From Streptomyces lydicus (GTDB lineage: Bacteria; Actinomycetota; Actinomycetes; Streptomycetales; Streptomycetaceae): 64,000 nt of DNA. The notes below the pieces were generated by a model that worked only from the letters and a program-made list of their open reading frames with translations, ran no database searches and was not told the DNA's origin. The DNA is taken from NCBI RefSeq assembly GCF_001729485.1, contig NZ_CP017157.1, positions 7,192,001 to 7,256,000 of the forward strand. The letters are read 5' to 3'. The position numbers and the translations under genes were made by a program. This document shows positions 43,354-52,052 of this stretch, in pieces; the stretch's first letter is position 1, and each line of letters begins with the position of its first letter.

Positions 43354-45021
43354 TTACCGGGGCGGCCCCGCCACCCGGTCGGCCAGCGCCTTGAAGTCCG
43401 TCCAGGACAGCGCGGGCTTCCGCGAGTCCCAGGTCTTCTGCGCCAGCGCCGCCAGCGGCAGCCGGATCCCGGTGGCCACCTGCGCCTGCGTCTGCGCCTG
43501 GGACCGGTCGGCCCAGATCGCGAACCGCGCGCCGGGGATCCGATCCGGGCCGGTCATGCTCGCGGGCACCGCGACCGGCTGGGTGTGGCGGAGCACCAGC
43601 GGGGTCCAGCTCTCGTAGATCCGCTGGCCGGTGGGGTAGGTGAACTGGTTGGGCTCGCCGAGGACGTAGTAGAGGTACTCGTCGTTGAAGTTCATGACGT
43701 TGCGGCCCTCGCGCAGGAACTCCGCGGGATCGCGCTTGCCGATCTCCTTGCCGGTCCAGTAGTCGACCATCCGGTTCTTGGCGGCGCTGGCCCTCGGGCT
43801 GGAGAAGAAGCCGTCGTTCCACGCCTCGATGCGGTTCTTGCCCTTGGCCTCGACGGTCTTCTGCCGGTCGTTCAGCCAGCCGGTCGCCAGGTCCTCGATG
43901 GTGCCGCCCGGCCCGTACTTCTGCCGCGCGGCCCGGGCGAGCTGCGGATAGGTGGCCGACGGGGAGGACGACATCAGCGCCTGGTACTCGTCACCGCCCA
44001 GGTGCCAGTAGGCGGGGGCGCCCTTGGGGTTGGTGAACAGCTCGCTCATCTCCTTGAGCAGCGAGTCGATCAGCGGGGCCGCCTTGGGGTTGGAGATGTC
44101 GATCGCCCCCGGCACCACCGATCCGGACGCCTTGTGCAGCAGCAGGTCCTGGTGGTGGGCGAGCACGGCGCCGAGGTGGCCGGGCGAGTCCAGCTCCGGG
44201 ACGACGGAGATGTGCAGGCTCTGCGCCAGCTGGATGATCTGACGGACCTGCGCCTTGCTGAGGTGGTCGGCGGAGACCACCTCGGGGTGGGTGTCGCTCT
44301 GGATGCGGAAGCCCTGGTCGTCGGAGAAGTGCAGCTGGAACTGGTTGAGCTTGAGGTCGGCGATCTCGCGCAGCCGGTCCTCGATCCAGCCCTGGGTGAA
44401 GGGCTTGCGCGCGTTGTCCAGCGACATGCCGCGCTGCGGGCGGTCCGGCCGGTCCTCGATGGTGCCCTCGGGCAGCCCGCCGGCGGCGCGCACGGCCTGC
44501 TTGACGGTGCGGGTGCCGTAGAAGATTCCGGCGTCGGTGGGGGCCGTCAGAGTGAGCCGGGTGCCGCGGGCGGTGAGGGTGTACGCCTCGTCCGCGGTGC
44601 CCTGCACCGGGACGTTGTTGGCGGTGCTGCCGCCCTTCCCGCTGAGTTTCACCTCGATGTCGCCCGGCTGGACGGTCTCGCCGCCGTAGACGACGGGCAG
44701 GCCGCCCAAATCGTGGGCCATGAGTTGCGCCTCGTCCGCCACATTGCTCTTCGGGCCGGCAGGGACGACCACCCGGGCCCCCTTCGACGGGCGCCAGCCG
44801 GGGCCGTCGGCCCGTCGGAAGTCCCGCACGGCCGGGACGACCTGCGGCGTTCCGGTCACCGGCGCCCAGCTCGGGGTGGCCCCCGACGACGGTTTCACCT
44901 TGGCGCTGGTACTGCCGGGCGGTTCGGTTTCGACGGTTTGGGAGCAGCCGGCGAGCAAGAGGGCACCGACGAGCACCGTGGCCGGGAACGTGGCGCGCGG
45001 CTGCCTTATCGGGTTCGACAT
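43354..45021 (-). CDS. GH20 beta-N-acetylhexosaminidase (lipoprotein)
   Basis: 555 residues. Lipobox LLAGC (Cys26), GH20b-like N-terminal domain (about 75-200), then the catalytic barrel: RGMSLDNARKPFT, LNQFQLHFSDDQGFRI, VVPELDSPGHLGA and HLGGDEYQAL with the catalytic Asp344-Glu345 pair of substrate-assisted hydrolysis. It releases terminal GlcNAc/GalNAc from chitin oligomers or glycans outside the cell. The start (GAGGA ribosome-binding site) removes 37 residues of the longest ORF. Confidence 0.92.
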   Translation of the reverse strand: MSNPIRQPRATFPATVLVGALLLAGCSQTVETEPPGSTSAKVKPSSGATPSWAPVTGTPQVVPAVRDFRRADGPGWRPSKGARVVVPAGPKSNVADEAQLMAHDLGGLPVVYGGETVQPGDIEVKLSGKGGSTANNVPVQGTADEAYTLTARGTRLTLTAPTDAGIFYGTRTVKQAVRAAGGLPEGTIEDRPDRPQRGMSLDNARKPFTQGWIEDRLREIADLKLNQFQLHFSDDQGFRIQSDTHPEVVSADHLSKAQVRQIIQLAQSLHISVVPELDSPGHLGAVLAHHQDLLLHKASGSVVPGAIDISNPKAAPLIDSLLKEMSELFTNPKGAPAYWHLGGDEYQALMSSSPSATYPQLARAARQKYGPGGTIEDLATGWLNDRQKTVEAKGKNRIEAWNDGFFSSPRASAAKNRMVDYWTGKEIGKRDPAEFLREGRNVMNFNDEYLYYVLGEPNQFTYPTGQRIYESWTPLVLRHTQPVAVPASMTGPDRIPGARFAIWADRSQAQTQAQVATGIRLPLAALAQKTWDSRKPALSWTDFKALADRVAGPPR

Positions 45022-45356
45022 CGTGCAATCCTCACTTTTCGGGGCGAAGGCATTGCCAGGTGCAGATCCGGTCGTCCACCGACCGCGCGAGCGCTCTCTC
45101 ATCCGGGTGAAATTCGCGCAGCCGTCGGACAACGGTCGACAAGCGTCGTTAGCGTGGCGTCTCTGTACGTCACCCCTTTCCCAGGGCTCTCCTGGAACCG
45201 CCGGATACCGCCGGGCCGTCGTGCCTCACGCACCACCGCCACACCCGCCGCCGCTTCCGCACACGTCCCGGTCCGGTCCGCTTACCCCAGCTTCCGTCAG
45301 CCGCCCGTCCCGCACCCGTCGAAAAGATCCCTCCGCATCCGTCCGAGGAGCCCACG
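45022..45356. other. Intergenic region upstream of the GH20 and OHCU-like genes
   Basis: 335 bp of divergent promoter region. I see no clear promoter, repeat or small gene in it. Confidence 0.5.
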
Positions 45357-45950
45357 CTGTCCGGTGACACTCCGGCCGCCAGGCCGACGACGCTGCGTCC
45401 TCCGCAGCCCCCGTGGTGCGGCATACCTTCGCAGGCCCCCGGCGCCGCCCCGACCGGGCCCCACCCCGAGAGCCGCGGACTGGTCCGCTTCAACGCGCTC
45501 GGCCACGAGGAGGTGCGCTCCGCGCTCCTCGGCTGCTGCGGCAGCCGCCGCTGGGCGGAGCGGGTGGCCGCGCACCGTCCGTACCCCGACACCGAGTCCC
45601 TGCTCGCCGCCTCCGACGAGGCGTGTTACGACCTGACGGCGGCCGAGCTGGACGAGGCGCTCGCCGGGGAGTCGCTCTCCCCGCTGCCGCTGGCCGGCGC
45701 GCGCGGCCCGGCCACGCTCGCGGCCCACACGGCGCTGCGCGCGGCGCACGCCGAGTACGAGCGGCGCTTCCGCCATGTCTTCGTCATCTGCCTGGACGGC
45801 TACCGCGACGACGAACTGCTCGACCAGGTGCTGTCCGGCATCCGCACCCGGCTGGGCAACGAACCGGAGGAGGAACGGGCGGTCGCGGCGGACGAGCTGC
45901 GCCGGCTGGCCCGCGGCCGGCTGGCCCGGATCCTGGCCCCGGGACCCTGA
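45357..45950 (+). CDS. OHCU decarboxylase-like protein, apparent CTG start
   Basis: Resembles 2-oxo-4-hydroxy-4-carboxy-5-ureidoimidazoline decarboxylase of urate breakdown: LVRFNALGHEEVRSALLGCC (first helix), SRRWAERVAAHRPY, EYERRFRHVFVICLDGYRDD and LRRLARGRLARIL. The usual HPRIG-type catalytic loop is not evident. The first ATG/GTG/TTG in frame is GTG 45513, which would cut off the conserved first helix. No standard start exists upstream after the preceding stop, but a GAGGAG at 45345-45350 sits 6 nt before CTG 45357, giving 197 residues. I annotate CTG as start, with reserve. Confidence 0.6.
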   Translation: MSGDTPAARPTTLRPPQPPWCGIPSQAPGAAPTGPHPESRGLVRFNALGHEEVRSALLGCCGSRRWAERVAAHRPYPDTESLLAASDEACYDLTAAELDEALAGESLSPLPLAGARGPATLAAHTALRAAHAEYERRFRHVFVICLDGYRDDELLDQVLSGIRTRLGNEPEEERAVAADELRRLARGRLARILAPGP

Positions 45951-46010
45951 ACGGACGGGCGCCCGATGGCCGCATTGCCCGATAGTTCGGCACAATTCCG
46001 ATTCGTCCTC

Positions 46011-46044
46011 GTGTGATAGCCCGTTGGTGGCTGTTTGATCACAC
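46011..46044. promoter_or_regulatory. Inverted repeat before sdhC
   Basis: GTGTGAT (46011-46017) and ATCACAC (46038-46044) form 7-bp perfect arms with 20 bp between, 132 bp upstream of the sdhC start. The spacing does not fit the usual Crp or Rex sites; it could be two half-sites flanking a promoter. Confidence 0.35.
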
Positions 46045-46175
46045 CTAAGGACCCCCGCGCGAGGAACCGACAGCTCGTCGATACGATGACGAGCGGCCGG
46101 TGGACCGTACCCGGCCGGGCCCGACCGACAGAGAAGCCGGCGCGGCCCTAGTCCCCGCTCCCGGAGGGTTCTTCC

Positions 46176-46556
46176 GTGCCGGCTGGAACGCTGTACCGCG
46201 GCCGGGAAGGCATGTGGTCCTGGGTGGCTCATCGAGTCACCGGCGTCCTCATCTTCTTCTTCCTGTTCGTCCACGTCCTCGACACCGCTCTCGTACGCGT
46301 CTCCCCCGAGGCGTACGACAACGTCGTTGCGACATACAAGACGCCTATCGTCAACGTGATGGAGTACGGCCTGGTGGCCGCCATCCTCTTCCACGCGCTC
46401 AACGGCCTGCGGGTCGTCGCCGTGGACTTCTGGTCGAAGGGCCCGAAGTACCAGAAGCAGATGCTGTGGACCGTTGTCGGTGTCTGGGTCGTGCTGATGG
46501 CCGGTGCCTTCTACCCCGTGCTGCAGCACACCCTGCGCACGCTGTTCGGGAGCTGA
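46176..46556 (+). CDS. sdhC: Succinate dehydrogenase cytochrome b556 subunit
   Basis: 126-residue membrane anchor with three helices. GMWSWVAHRVTGVLIFFFLF and LFHALNGLRVV carry the His residues that bind heme and the Ser/Arg of the quinone site. GTG start behind GGAGGG. First gene of sdhCDAB, complex II of the TCA cycle and respiratory chain. Confidence 0.95.
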   Translation: MPAGTLYRGREGMWSWVAHRVTGVLIFFFLFVHVLDTALVRVSPEAYDNVVATYKTPIVNVMEYGLVAAILFHALNGLRVVAVDFWSKGPKYQKQMLWTVVGVWVVLMAGAFYPVLQHTLRTLFGS

Positions 46557-46562
46557 CGCGAG

Positions 46563-47048
46563 ATGTCCGCTGAAACCACCCCCGCAGCCACCGCGACGGG
46601 CGCGACCGACACCGTGTCGCTCTACGACGTGGACAACCCGGCGCCGGTCATCGAGCCGCCGCGCAAGCGCACCGGGAAGTCCGGCCGCGCGTCCCGCGGC
46701 AACTTCGAGATGCAGGCATGGCTGTTCATGCGGCTGTCCGGCATCGTGCTGGTCGTCCTCGTCCTGGGTCACCTGCTGATCCAGCTGGTCCTCGACGGCG
46801 GCGTCTCCAAGATCGGCTTCGCGTTCGTCGCCGGCCGCTGGGCCTCGCCCTTCTGGCAGGTCTGGGACCTGGCGATGCTGTGGCTGGCCATGCTGCACGG
46901 CGCCAACGGCCTGCGCACCGTCATCAACGACTACGCGCAGCGGGACAACACCCGCTTCTGGCTGAAGATGCTGCTGTACACCGCGACGGTGTTCACCGTC
47001 CTTCTGGGCACGCTGGTGATCTTCACCTTCGACCCGAACATCTCCTGA
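46563..47048 (+). CDS. sdhD: Succinate dehydrogenase membrane anchor subunit
   Basis: 161 residues: a hydrophilic N-terminal tail of about 45 residues, then three membrane helices. [20 protein letters not shown] and [18 protein letters not shown] are the conserved heme/quinone regions. Six bp after sdhC. Confidence 0.95.
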   Translation: MSAETTPAATATGATDTVSLYDVDNPAPVIEPPRKRTGKSGRASRGNFEMQAWLFMRLSGIVLVVLVLGHLLIQLVLDGGVSKIGFAFVAGRWASPFWQVWDLAMLWLAMLHGANGLRTVINDYAQRDNTRFWLKMLLYTATVFTVLLGTLVIFTFDPNIS

Positions 47049-47068
47049 AGCCGGGGCTGACTGGAACC

Positions 47069-48823
47069 ATGAAGATCCACAAGTACGACACCGTCATCGT
47101 CGGCGCCGGCGGCGCGGGCATGCGCGCGGCCATCGAGTCGACCAAGCGCAGCCGCACCGCGGTCCTGACGAAGCTCTACCCGACCCGCTCCCACACCGGC
47201 GCCGCCCAGGGCGGTATGGCCGCCGCCCTCGCGAACGTCGAGGACGACAACTGGGAGTGGCACACCTTCGACACGATCAAGGGCGGCGACTACCTGGTCG
47301 ACCAGGACGCCGCCGAGATCCTCGCGAAGGAGGCCATCGACTCGGTCCTCGACCTGGAGAAGATGGGCCTGCCGTTCAACCGCACGCCCGAGGGCAAGAT
47401 CGACCAGCGCCGGTTCGGCGGTCACTCCCGTAACCACGGTGAGGCCCCGGTCCGCCGGTCCTGCTACGCCTCGGACCGCACCGGCCACATGATCCTCCAG
47501 ACGCTGTACCAGAACTGCGTCAAGGAGGGCGTGGAGTTCTTCAACGAGTTCTACGTGCTCGACCTGCTGCTCCAGGACGTCGACGGCGTCAAGAAGTCCG
47601 CGGGCGTCGTCGCGTACGAGCTGGCCACCGGCGAGATCCACGTCTTCCAGGCGAAGTCGATCGTCTTCGCCTCCGGCGGCACCGGCAAGTTCTTCAAGGT
47701 GACCTCCAACGCGCACACCCTGACCGGTGACGGCCAGGCCGCCGCCTACCGCCGCGGGCTGCCGCTGGAGGACATGGAGTTCTTCCAGTTCCACCCGACC
47801 GGCATCTGGCGGATGGGCATCCTGCTGACGGAGGGCGCCCGTGGTGAGGGCGGCATCCTCCGCAACAAGGACGGCGAGCGCTTCATGGAGAAGTACGCGC
47901 CCGTCATGAAGGACCTCGCCTCGCGTGACGTCGTCTCGCGCTCCATCTACACGGAGATCCGCGAGGGCCGCGGCTGCGGTCCCGACGGCGACCACGTCTA
48001 CCTGGACCTCACGCACCTCCCGCCGGAGCAGCTGGACGCCAAGCTCCCGGACATCACCGAGTTCGCGCGCACGTACCTCGGCATCGAGCCCTACACGGAC
48101 CCGATCCCGATCCAGCCGACCGCGCACTACGCCATGGGCGGCATCCCGACCAACGTCGAGGGTGAGGTCCTGGCGGACAACACCACCGTCGTGCCGGGCC
48201 TGTACGCGGCCGGCGAGGTCGCCTGCGTCTCCGTGCACGGCGCCAACCGCCTGGGCACCAACTCGCTGCTGGACATCAACGTGTTCGGCCGCCGGGCCGG
48301 CATCGCGGCGGCGGAGTACTCCTCCTCGGCCGACTTCGTCGAGCTGCCCGAGGACCCCGCCCAGCAGGTCGTCGAGCAGGTCGAGCGGCTGCGCAACTCC
48401 TCCGGCACCGAGCGGGTCACCGAGATCCGCAAGGAGCTCCAGGAGTGCATGGACGCCAACGTGATGGTGTTCCGCACCGAGCAGACGATCAAGACCGCGG
48501 TCGAGAAGATCGGCGAGCTGCGCGAGCGCTACCGGAACGTGGCCATCCAGGACAAGGGCAAGCGGTTCAACACCGACCTGCTGGAGGCCATCGAGCTGGG
48601 CAACCTGCTCGACCTGGCCGAGGTCATGGCGGTCTCCGCGCTCGCCCGCAAGGAGTCCCGCGGCGGTCACTACCGCGAGGACTACCCCAACCGCGACGAC
48701 GTCAACTTCATGCGGCACACCATGGCGTACCGCGAGGTGGGCGCAGACGGCACCGAGTCGATCCGTCTCGACTACAAGCCGGTCGTGCAGACCCGCTACC
48801 AGCCGATGGAGCGTAAGTACTGA
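47069..48823 (+). CDS. sdhA: Succinate dehydrogenase flavoprotein subunit
   Basis: 584-residue catalytic subunit oxidising succinate to fumarate. FAD motif [16 protein letters not shown], covalent-flavin His42 in [31 protein letters not shown], catalytic-site [11 protein letters not shown] and [14 protein letters not shown]. The ATG at 47069 is the only start compatible with the dinucleotide motif at residue 8. Overlaps sdhB by TGATG. Confidence 0.97.
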   Translation: MKIHKYDTVIVGAGGAGMRAAIESTKRSRTAVLTKLYPTRSHTGAAQGGMAAALANVEDDNWEWHTFDTIKGGDYLVDQDAAEILAKEAIDSVLDLEKMGLPFNRTPEGKIDQRRFGGHSRNHGEAPVRRSCYASDRTGHMILQTLYQNCVKEGVEFFNEFYVLDLLLQDVDGVKKSAGVVAYELATGEIHVFQAKSIVFASGGTGKFFKVTSNAHTLTGDGQAAAYRRGLPLEDMEFFQFHPTGIWRMGILLTEGARGEGGILRNKDGERFMEKYAPVMKDLASRDVVSRSIYTEIREGRGCGPDGDHVYLDLTHLPPEQLDAKLPDITEFARTYLGIEPYTDPIPIQPTAHYAMGGIPTNVEGEVLADNTTVVPGLYAAGEVACVSVHGANRLGTNSLLDINVFGRRAGIAAAEYSSSADFVELPEDPAQQVVEQVERLRNSSGTERVTEIRKELQECMDANVMVFRTEQTIKTAVEKIGELRERYRNVAIQDKGKRFNTDLLEAIELGNLLDLAEVMAVSALARKESRGGHYREDYPNRDDVNFMRHTMAYREVGADGTESIRLDYKPVVQTRYQPMERKY

Positions 48824-49599
48824 TGAGCACCCCGACTCTGGAAAAGGCGGACGAGGCCGGCACGCCCGAGCCCGGTTTCGTCGACTCCCCCTACATCACG
48901 GTCACCTTCCGGATCCGCCGGTTCAACCCGGAGGTCTCCGACGAGGCCAGCTGGCAGGACTTCCAGCTGGAGATCGACCCCAAGGAGCGCGTCCTGGACG
49001 CCCTCCACAAGATCAAGTGGGAGCTCGACGGTTCGCTGACCTTCCGCCGCTCCTGCGCCCACGGCATCTGCGGCTCGGACGCCATGCGGATCAACGGCCG
49101 TAACCGGCTGGCCTGCAAGACGCTGATCAAGGACATCAACCCGGAGAAGCCGATCACCGTCGAGGCCATCAAGGGCCTGACCGTGATGAAGGACCTTGTC
49201 GTCGACATGGAGCCCTTCTTCCAGGCGTACCGCGACGTGATGCCGTTCCTGATCACGACCGGCAACGAGCCGACCCGTGAGCGTCTGCAGTCCGCCGAGG
49301 ACCGTGAGCGCTTCGACGACACCACCAAGTGCATCCTGTGCGCCGCCTGCACGTCCTCGTGCCCGGTGTTCTGGAACGACGGCCAGTACTTCGGCCCGGC
49401 GGCGATCGTCAACGCGCACCGCTTCATCTTCGACAGCCGTGACGAGGGTGGCGAGCAGCGCCTGGAGATCCTCAACGACAAGGACGGCGTCTGGCGCTGC
49501 CGGACCACGTTCAACTGCACGGACGCCTGCCCGCGCGGTATCGAGGTCACCAAGGCGATCCAGGAGGTCAAGCGAGCGCTGATCACCCGGCGCTTCTGA
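48823..49599 (+). CDS. sdhB: Succinate dehydrogenase iron-sulfur subunit
   Basis: 258 residues with three Fe-S clusters: SCAHGICGSDAM with RLACKTL ([2Fe-2S]), CILCAACTSSCPVF ([4Fe-4S]) and CTDACPRGIEVTKA ([3Fe-4S]). It passes electrons from SdhA to the SdhCD quinone site. Followed by a strong hairpin at 49670-49705 that lies inside the convergent gene. Confidence 0.97.
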   Translation: MSTPTLEKADEAGTPEPGFVDSPYITVTFRIRRFNPEVSDEASWQDFQLEIDPKERVLDALHKIKWELDGSLTFRRSCAHGICGSDAMRINGRNRLACKTLIKDINPEKPITVEAIKGLTVMKDLVVDMEPFFQAYRDVMPFLITTGNEPTRERLQSAEDRERFDDTTKCILCAACTSSCPVFWNDGQYFGPAAIVNAHRFIFDSRDEGGEQRLEILNDKDGVWRCRTTFNCTDACPRGIEVTKAIQEVKRALITRRF

Positions 49600-49605
49600 C
49601 CGCCG

Positions 49606-50457
49606 TCACCGGCGCCTGCCGGCTGCCCGGGCCGCGGCCCGGGCACCGATCAGCGACGGTACGTCCCTGAGGGCCTCGCTTCCGGAGAACCGGAAGCGGG
49701 GCCCTTCGGCCGTCGCGGGGTGGGACGTGGCGGCCCGGCCGGCCGGCGCGCTCCGCGCCTCGGCGGCCGGATAGACCAGTACCGGCGGCAGCGCGTCGTC
49801 CACCAGCGCCACCGGGTCGTCCCGGCAGAAGTACGAGGGGACCAGGACCAGCCCCCGGCCCTGCAGGAACAGCTCCCGCTCCACGGGGTAGTCGACCTCC
49901 AGCACCGGTGGCCGCCACCGCATCACCGGGCCGAACGTCCGCAGCATCGCCTCCGCGCCCGACTGACCGAGCGCGTGCGCCCGCAACGCCCGGTCCGCGC
50001 CGACCCGCCCGGCGATCCGCGGCCAGCTCGGCGCGATGGCCAGGTGGTGGTACGTCCGCAGGCTCCGCGCGAGGTGGCGCAGGGCGGCCGGCTCCCCCTC
50101 CCCGATCCCGCGGGCCCAGCCCGGCAGCGCCCGGTGCCCCGACAGCAGCGTCAGCTCGGTCCGGAGCCGGCTGCGCGGGGTGCTCATGACGGCTTCCAGG
50201 CCGGGCTCGACGCCGTCCAGCGCGGCGAACGGGGTGAGGAAATCCGGGAAGTAGCCGTGCTTGGGCACCAGCGGCAGCAGGGTCCGCAGCGGGCCGGGGC
50301 CGTGCCGTACCGCGTGCTGCCGCCAGTGCGCCAGCGCCGGCTCGGTCCGGCACTCCCGCAGACTGTGCAGGCTCAGCACCGTCTCCCAGAGCGGGTCGGC
50401 CCCGTCGGCGACCCGCGTACGCGTCAGATCCTGCGCCGTGAAGTGCACTCTCAGCAC
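49606..50457 (-). CDS. DUF5937-type regulator fragment lacking its helix-turn-helix
   Basis: 283 residues from the GTG at 50457 (LRVHFTAQDLTRTRVADG, ETVLSLHSLRE, TPRSRLRTEL, LVLVPSYFCRDDPVALVDD, VLVYPA). From memory this matches the N-terminal domain of ArsR-like actinomycete regulators of about 330 residues, whose last 60-70 residues are a winged helix. Here the chain changes to a Gly/Ala/Arg-rich tail (SEALRDVPSLIGARAAARAA) and stops 7 bp from sdhB. The tail is encoded by the two hairpins behind sdhB, so the gene has probably lost its 3' end. Confidence 0.7.
   Translation of the reverse strand: MLRVHFTAQDLTRTRVADGADPLWETVLSLHSLRECRTEPALAHWRQHAVRHGPGPLRTLLPLVPKHGYFPDFLTPFAALDGVEPGLEAVMSTPRSRLRTELTLLSGHRALPGWARGIGEGEPAALRHLARSLRTYHHLAIAPSWPRIAGRVGADRALRAHALGQSGAEAMLRTFGPVMRWRPPVLEVDYPVERELFLQGRGLVLVPSYFCRDDPVALVDDALPPVLVYPAAEARSAPAGRAATSHPATAEGPRFRFSGSEALRDVPSLIGARAAARAAGRRR
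49624..49705. terminator. Hairpins behind sdhB
   Basis: Two hairpins: a 22-nt perfect palindrome (49624-49645) and a 16-bp stem with one G-U type mismatch (49670-49685 with 49690-49705, 4-nt loop), the latter followed by CCCTTCGG. They form the sdh operon terminator and overlap the end of the convergent gene. Confidence 0.75.
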
Positions 50458-50594
50458 ATCAGCCCCCTGCTTCTCGCCCCTCCCCCGAGGCGTGCACACG
50501 AGGATCTGTCCGGTGGGTAGCTTGTGGCAAGCGGAACACACGAGTAGCTTGCCTGCCTTTCGGCCGGGCCGCCGTCGACGCGCCCGCTGCCCGC

Positions 50595-50993
50595 TCAGCC
50601 CGCGCGCAGCGCCAGCGCCGCCAGCGCCTCGTCCTGCGTCCGGCGCTCCCGCATGACCTGCACATACGCCCCGAGCGCGGCCCGCCTCCGTGCCAACTCG
50701 GTCATCTCGTGGTCGAGTTGGGCCATCTTCCGTTCGACGATGCCGCTCGACAGCGCACACGGCGTCAGCCCCGGCCCGCCCTGGGCACAGGGCAGCAGCT
50801 CGCGGATGTCGTCGGTGTTCAGCCCGGTGGCGAGCAGCTCCCTGATCCGCCCCACGACCTCGACCGCGTCCTCGCCGTCGTACCGCCGGTACCCGTTCGC
50901 GTCCCGCTCGGCCCCCAGCAGGCCCCGCTGCTCGTAGTAGCGCAGCACCCGGGTGCTGACCCCCGTACGCCGCGCCAGCTCACCGATCCGCAT
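50595..50993 (-). CDS. MerR-family regulator
   Basis: 132 residues. RIGELARRTGVSTRVLRYYE and GLLGAERDANGYRRYD form the winged helix; a dimerisation coiled coil follows (IVERKMAQLDHEMTELARRR). Cys residues CAQGG and PCAL are in the region after the helix. The start at 50993 is set by the HTH. It is divergent from an alpha/beta hydrolase gene with a dyad between them. Confidence 0.92.
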   Translation of the reverse strand: MRIGELARRTGVSTRVLRYYEQRGLLGAERDANGYRRYDGEDAVEVVGRIRELLATGLNTDDIRELLPCAQGGPGLTPCALSSGIVERKMAQLDHEMTELARRRAALGAYVQVMRERRTQDEALAALALRAG

Positions 50994-51016
50994 CCGCGTC
51001 CCCCTCTTCCCGGCCG

Positions 51017-51042
51017 GCTTGACCTTCACACCGATGTCAAGC
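51017..51042. promoter_or_regulatory. MerR-type operator/promoter dyad
   Basis: GCTTGAC (51017-51023) and GTCAAGC (51036-51042), 7-bp perfect arms with 12 bp between; TTGACC within it may be a -35 box of the hydrolase gene, as in MerR-controlled promoters with long spacers. Confidence 0.6.
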
Positions 51043-51057
51043 TGCAACCTCTTCCCC

Positions 51058-51882
51058 ATGACGCAGATTCCCGCGGGCCCCGCGCCCGTTGCCGCCCCGC
51101 TCCCGCCCCTGTCCACCACGGTCGCCGGTGATCCGGCGGGCCCCGGCGTCCTGCTGGCCCACGGCGCCACCGGCAGCATCGAGAGCAACTACGGCGCCCT
51201 TCTCCCCGCGCTGGCGGCCTCCGGCCACCGGGTGGTGGCGCCCGACTACCCCGGCTCGGGCGAAACCCCGCGCGCCACCGGCCCGTTGGAGCTGGACGCG
51301 CTGGCCGACGCCGTGGTCGCCGAGGCCGTCTCGGCCGGCCTGGAGACCTTCACCGTGATCGGCTACTCCATGGGCACCGCCGTCGCCGTACGCGCCGCCG
51401 CCCGGCACCCGGAACGCGTACGGGGCCTGGTCCTCACCGCCGGACTCGCCAGGGCGGACGCCCGCACCAGGCTCTGGCTCGACCTGTGGCTGCGGCTGCT
51501 GGCCCACGGCGACTACACCGCCTTCGCCCAGACCGGCGCCCTCAGCGCCTTCTCGCCCGAGTACTTCAACGCCATGTCGCCGGCGGAGCGGGCCGCCGTA
51601 CTGGACCCGGACCCCACCCGGCGGCCCGCCGGCTCCGCCGAACAGGCCGCGCTCGTCGGCAGGTTGGACACCACCGGCGACCTCCCCGGCATCTCCGTCC
51701 CCACCCTGGTCATCGCGACCGGCCGGGACGAGCTGCTGCACCCGGACCACTCCCGCTACCTGGCCGACCACATCCCCGGCGCCGCGTACGCGGAGATCGC
51801 CACCGGCCACCTGCCGATGGTCGAGCGCCCGGAGGAGTGGCAGGACCTGATCGCCGCCTTCCTGGCCGAGCACGGGCTCTGA
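51058..51882 (+). CDS. Alpha/beta hydrolase
   Basis: 274 residues. GVLLAHGATGS (oxyanion loop), nucleophile elbow VIGYSMGTA with Ser, VIATGRDELLHPDH (acid) and ATGHLPMVERPEEW (His). Full catalytic triad; resembles proline-iminopeptidase/haloperoxidase-like hydrolases of unknown substrate. Likely controlled by the divergent MerR protein. Confidence 0.9.
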   Translation: MTQIPAGPAPVAAPLPPLSTTVAGDPAGPGVLLAHGATGSIESNYGALLPALAASGHRVVAPDYPGSGETPRATGPLELDALADAVVAEAVSAGLETFTVIGYSMGTAVAVRAAARHPERVRGLVLTAGLARADARTRLWLDLWLRLLAHGDYTAFAQTGALSAFSPEYFNAMSPAERAAVLDPDPTRRPAGSAEQAALVGRLDTTGDLPGISVPTLVIATGRDELLHPDHSRYLADHIPGAAYAEIATGHLPMVERPEEWQDLIAAFLAEHGL

Positions 51883-52052
51883 GGGCCGGGGTCGGGCGGG
51901 CGGGTGCCGGCGAGGGGGGCGAGGGGCGCGCGGGCGGCACGTGGACCGCGGGCGAGGGCTGGGCATCCCTGCCGATGGTCCCGGCCCGGCCGTCGAAGGA
52001 CCTGACTTTCGTCAGTGCCGCGGCGGCCCGCCCCCTGCCTAGGATCGGAGCC

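Noticed and set aside
46011..46044. Crp site before sdhC
   Set aside because: Arms resemble TGTGA/TCACA, but the spacer is 20 bp rather than the usual 6, so it is not called a Crp box.
46931..48718. 595-residue minus-strand frame over sdhA
   Set aside because: Shadow of sdhA caused by high GC at third codon positions; composition is Val/Gly/Asp-rich without domains.
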